Positions 14,603-16,203 of a stretch of DNA of 16,203 nt are shown here, in pieces. The notes below the pieces were generated by a model. That model ran no database searches and had not been told where the DNA came from. It saw nothing but the letters and a program-made list of their open reading frames with translations. The DNA is from DASWJQ01 sp036397095 (lineage in GTDB: Bacteria > Chloroflexota > Anaerolineae > Anaerolineales > E44-bin32): assembly GCA_036397095.1 (NCBI GenBank), contig DASWJQ010000167.1, positions 1-16,203 of the forward strand, given 5' to 3'. The first letter of the stretch is position 1; every line of letters starts with the position of its first letter. Made by a program: the position numbers and the translations under genes.

Positions 14603-14639
14603 TTCTTGTTCGACCTGCGTTCTGTTTAGAGCCTTGTGG

Positions 14640-14651
14640 CGCGCATGCGCG
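14640..14651. repeat. 12-bp perfect palindrome CGCGCATGCGCG
   Basis: A self-complementary 12-mer lies 38 bases after the SGNH gene stop. It may be a protein-binding site or chance in GC-rich DNA. Confidence 0.4.
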
Positions 14652-14757
14652 TTGAATTGCTCAGGCATCTGATTAAGTTACCGGAAAGCAGGCACTTGGA
14701 GGTCTTCTCCTCGTGGATGTATTGGGGTGCTTGGCGCGTGGCCCTGCTGCCGGGTTG

Positions 14758-14778
14758 ATCTCGGGAGACACCCGAGAT
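14758..14778. terminator. 8-bp perfect hairpin, possible terminator without a U-run
   Basis: ATCTCGGG and CCCGAGAT are perfect reverse complements around a five-base loop (AGACA). It sits 155 bases after the SGNH gene. No T-run follows on either strand, so intrinsic termination would be inefficient; an RNA-processing or protein-binding role is equally possible. Confidence 0.35.
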
Positions 14779-15029
14779 AAGCGATCCCTCGCGAACATCC
14801 ACCAACGCGGCCAAGGCGAAGCCACTAACCTAGCGTATTTGCTCCTTGGATTGCCGAAAGTCGGTCCGGCCCCACCCCTGCGATTCATGCCAGAGCGGAA
14901 AGGACTGTGGGAGCGCAGGCAGGTGAAGAGTTAATCTGCCTCTGCGCTACTTGCCTCAGAGCCAATGATGTGGGAATTCCACGCCGAGGTGGGAGCGGAC
15001 AATACTCTGAGCCCCTCGGACATCTCACG

Positions 15030-15053
15030 TATCATGATTGCCCGAAATTCGGG
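15030..15053 (+). promoter_or_regulatory. Possible -10 box and overlapping operator palindrome for the halogenase-like gene
   Basis: TATCAT (15030-15035) matches the -10 consensus at five of six bases; no good -35 is visible at 16-18 bases. Just downstream, CCCGAA and TTCGGG (15041-15053) form a palindrome around a single A, where the transcription start would fall, 17 bases before ATG 15071. This is a typical place for a repressor site. Confidence 0.35.
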
Positions 15054-15070
15054 TGATGGGGAAAAGGTCA

Positions 15071-16203
15071 ATGAAAACTGACGTGCTAATTGTGGGTGGC
15101 GGGCCGGCGGGTGCGACGAGCGCCATGTTCTTGATCCAAGAAGGAATCCAGCCTCTCATCCTCGAGATGGAATCATTCCCGCGCTATCACATTGGCGAGT
15201 CACTGACCGGGGCAGGCGGCAAGGTTCTACGGGACCTTGGCCTGGAGGCGGAGATGTATCGACGCGGGCATCCTCGCAAGCAGGGTGTCAAGGTCTATGG
15301 CCAAAGCGCTCGGGGAACCTGGTTCGTCCCGGTCACTGGCCGCGACAAGAATTGGGAGCTCTTCGATTGGGACACATGGCAGGTGCGTCGCAGTGATTTC
15401 GACAAGATGATGCTAAATGAGGCGGTCAGCCGAGGCGCCAGTCTGATTCCAGGCAAGGCCATCGCGCCGCTGGTGAACGAACACGGCGAAGTCCGTGGGG
15501 CGACGGTGCGAATGCCTGATGGCAAGGTTGAGACCATCGAATCCGAACTGCTGCTAGACTGCTCCGGCGCGGCCACCTGGCTGGCCAACCACGGCGGGGT
15601 CACGGGCCCGAAATATCTTGGTGCTTATGATAAGCAGATTGCCATTTTCTCTCAGGTGGCCAACCCCATTCGCGATCATGGCAGCACCCGCGACACACAC
15701 CCGGATAACACGCTGATCTTCTACCAGAAGAAGTACCACTGGGCCTGGTTCATCCCCTTGGACGAAGAGACGGTCAGCGTCGGCGTCGTCATCCCTTCCG
15801 CCTACTTCCTTGCCCAGGGGGAGAGCAAGCGCGATTTCTTCCTGCGAGAGCTCCGCGAGATGCATCCAGAATTGGCGCGCCGCATCCCGACCCCCGCGGA
15901 ACTCGTCGAGGACGTTCACGTGATTCCAAACTACTCGTACCAGGTGAAGAAATTCACCGGCAAGGGCTTCCTGTGCATCGGCGACTCCCATCGTTTTATC
16001 GACCCGATATTCTCATTCGGCTTAACCGTGGCGATGCGCGAAGCACAGTACATGGCGCCCGTGGCCCGCGATTACCTGAACGGCCGGAACCGCGACGTCG
16101 AGCATCCCTTCAGCGAATATCAGCTCTTCTGTGAGAAAGGCATTGACATTCTCGAGGATGTGCTGGACTCGTTCTGGGAGTACCCGTTGGCCTTTGCCCT
16201 GCT
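15071..16203 (+). CDS. Flavin-dependent halogenase-like FAD monooxygenase, C-terminus beyond the window
   Basis: 377 complete codons are visible and the frame is open at the edge. The N-terminal FAD-binding GGGPAG lies at 9-14 after a beta strand, and FPRYHIGESL at 36-45 is typical of tryptophan-halogenase-type flavoproteins. The diagnostic WxWxIP motif of flavin-dependent halogenases is present as WAWFIP (224-229), and a second conserved site reads FIDPIFSFG (309-317), closer to phenol/pyrrole halogenases (FVDPVFSSG) than to tryptophan halogenases. GDSH (304-307) marks the second FAD contact. The protein needs reduced flavin from a partner reductase, not seen here. Some relatives with these motifs are not proven halogenases, so a hydroxylase or reductase of the same fold remains possible. 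ATG 15071 is preceded by a purine-rich GGGGAAAAGG stretch. Confidence 0.8.
   Translation, partial: MKTDVLIVGGGPAGATSAMFLIQEGIQPLILEMESFPRYHIGESLTGAGGKVLRDLGLEAEMYRRGHPRKQGVKVYGQSARGTWFVPVTGRDKNWELFDWDTWQVRRSDFDKMMLNEAVSRGASLIPGKAIAPLVNEHGEVRGATVRMPDGKVETIESELLLDCSGAATWLANHGGVTGPKYLGAYDKQIAIFSQVANPIRDHGSTRDTHPDNTLIFYQKKYHWAWFIPLDEETVSVGVVIPSAYFLAQGESKRDFFLRELREMHPELARRIPTPAELVEDVHVIPNYSYQVKKFTGKGFLCIGDSHRFIDPIFSFGLTVAMREAQYMAPVARDYLNGRNRDVEHPFSEYQLFCEKGIDILEDVLDSFWEYPLAFAL

Larger units (their letters stand above)
14603..15070. other. Intergenic region before the halogenase-like gene
   Basis: About 470 bases without a recognisable gene; frames of 60-75 codons exist on both strands but overlap each other and match nothing I know. 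It contains a CGCGCATGCGCG palindrome at 14640-14651, a hairpin at 14758-14778 and an operator-like palindrome at 15041-15053. The break ends the glycan cluster and probably separates two transcription units. Confidence 0.6.

Noticed and set aside
14713..14934. 73-codon plus and 71-codon minus frames in the last intergenic region
   Set aside because: They overlap each other, match no family and lack good start signals.
1..16203. CRISPR array, tRNA, rRNA, insertion sequence or integrase
   Set aside because: I saw no regularly spaced repeats, tRNA cloverleaf, transposase motif or terminal inverted repeats anywhere in the window.

Overview
The window is GC-rich bacterial DNA. It reads as one gene pointing left at the left edge, followed by a long run of genes all pointing right. 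The protein families (a secreted DUF4038-type glycoside hydrolase, orphan NarL-type regulators, an HpnJ-like radical SAM protein, an O-antigen ligase with a TPR tail) are familiar from Chloroflexota and similar environmental lineages. No rRNA, tRNA or marker gene is present, so that assignment is only a guess.

Layout. (1) Positions 1-1413, minus strand: a secreted glycoside-hydrolase-like protein whose C-terminus lies beyond the window. (2) Positions 1414-2192: a long, mostly non-coding divergent intergenic region with weak promoter-like sites, a GC-rich palindrome and a possible 40-residue leader ORF. (3) Positions 2193-3821: two 224-residue NarL/FixJ-type response regulators in tandem, with no histidine kinase nearby; the second has a perfect 8-bp inverted repeat just before its ribosome binding site. 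(4) Positions 3822-4307: a 486-base gap that looks like a leader, with several hairpin-forming repeats and a sequence resembling the core of the RfaH ops element. (5) Positions 4308-14602: a surface-glycan cluster. It opens with a small zinc-ribbon protein overlapping a NusG paralogue (RfaH/UpxY/LoaP-like). It continues with a hexapeptide-repeat acyltransferase, a membrane-anchored GT2 glycosyltransferase, an HpnJ-like radical SAM enzyme, an O-antigen ligase/polymerase, a UDP-sugar 6-dehydrogenase, an alkaline-phosphatase-superfamily hydrolase and a membrane-anchored SGNH hydrolase. (6) Positions 14603-15070: an intergenic region with two palindromes and a hairpin. (7) Positions 15071-16203: the start of a flavin-dependent halogenase-like gene that runs off the right edge.

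How they may work together. The NusG paralogue at the head is the expected processivity factor for a long polysaccharide operon, and the structured leader before it is the natural place for it to act. The dehydrogenase would supply a uronic-acid nucleotide sugar. The GT2 enzyme would move sugar onto a lipid carrier, the acyltransferase and SGNH protein could add or remove acyl groups, and the O-antigen ligase would polymerise or transfer the glycan. The radical SAM enzyme and the phosphatase-fold protein are the least predictable parts. No priming transferase, flippase or ABC exporter is in the window, so the pathway is incomplete here.
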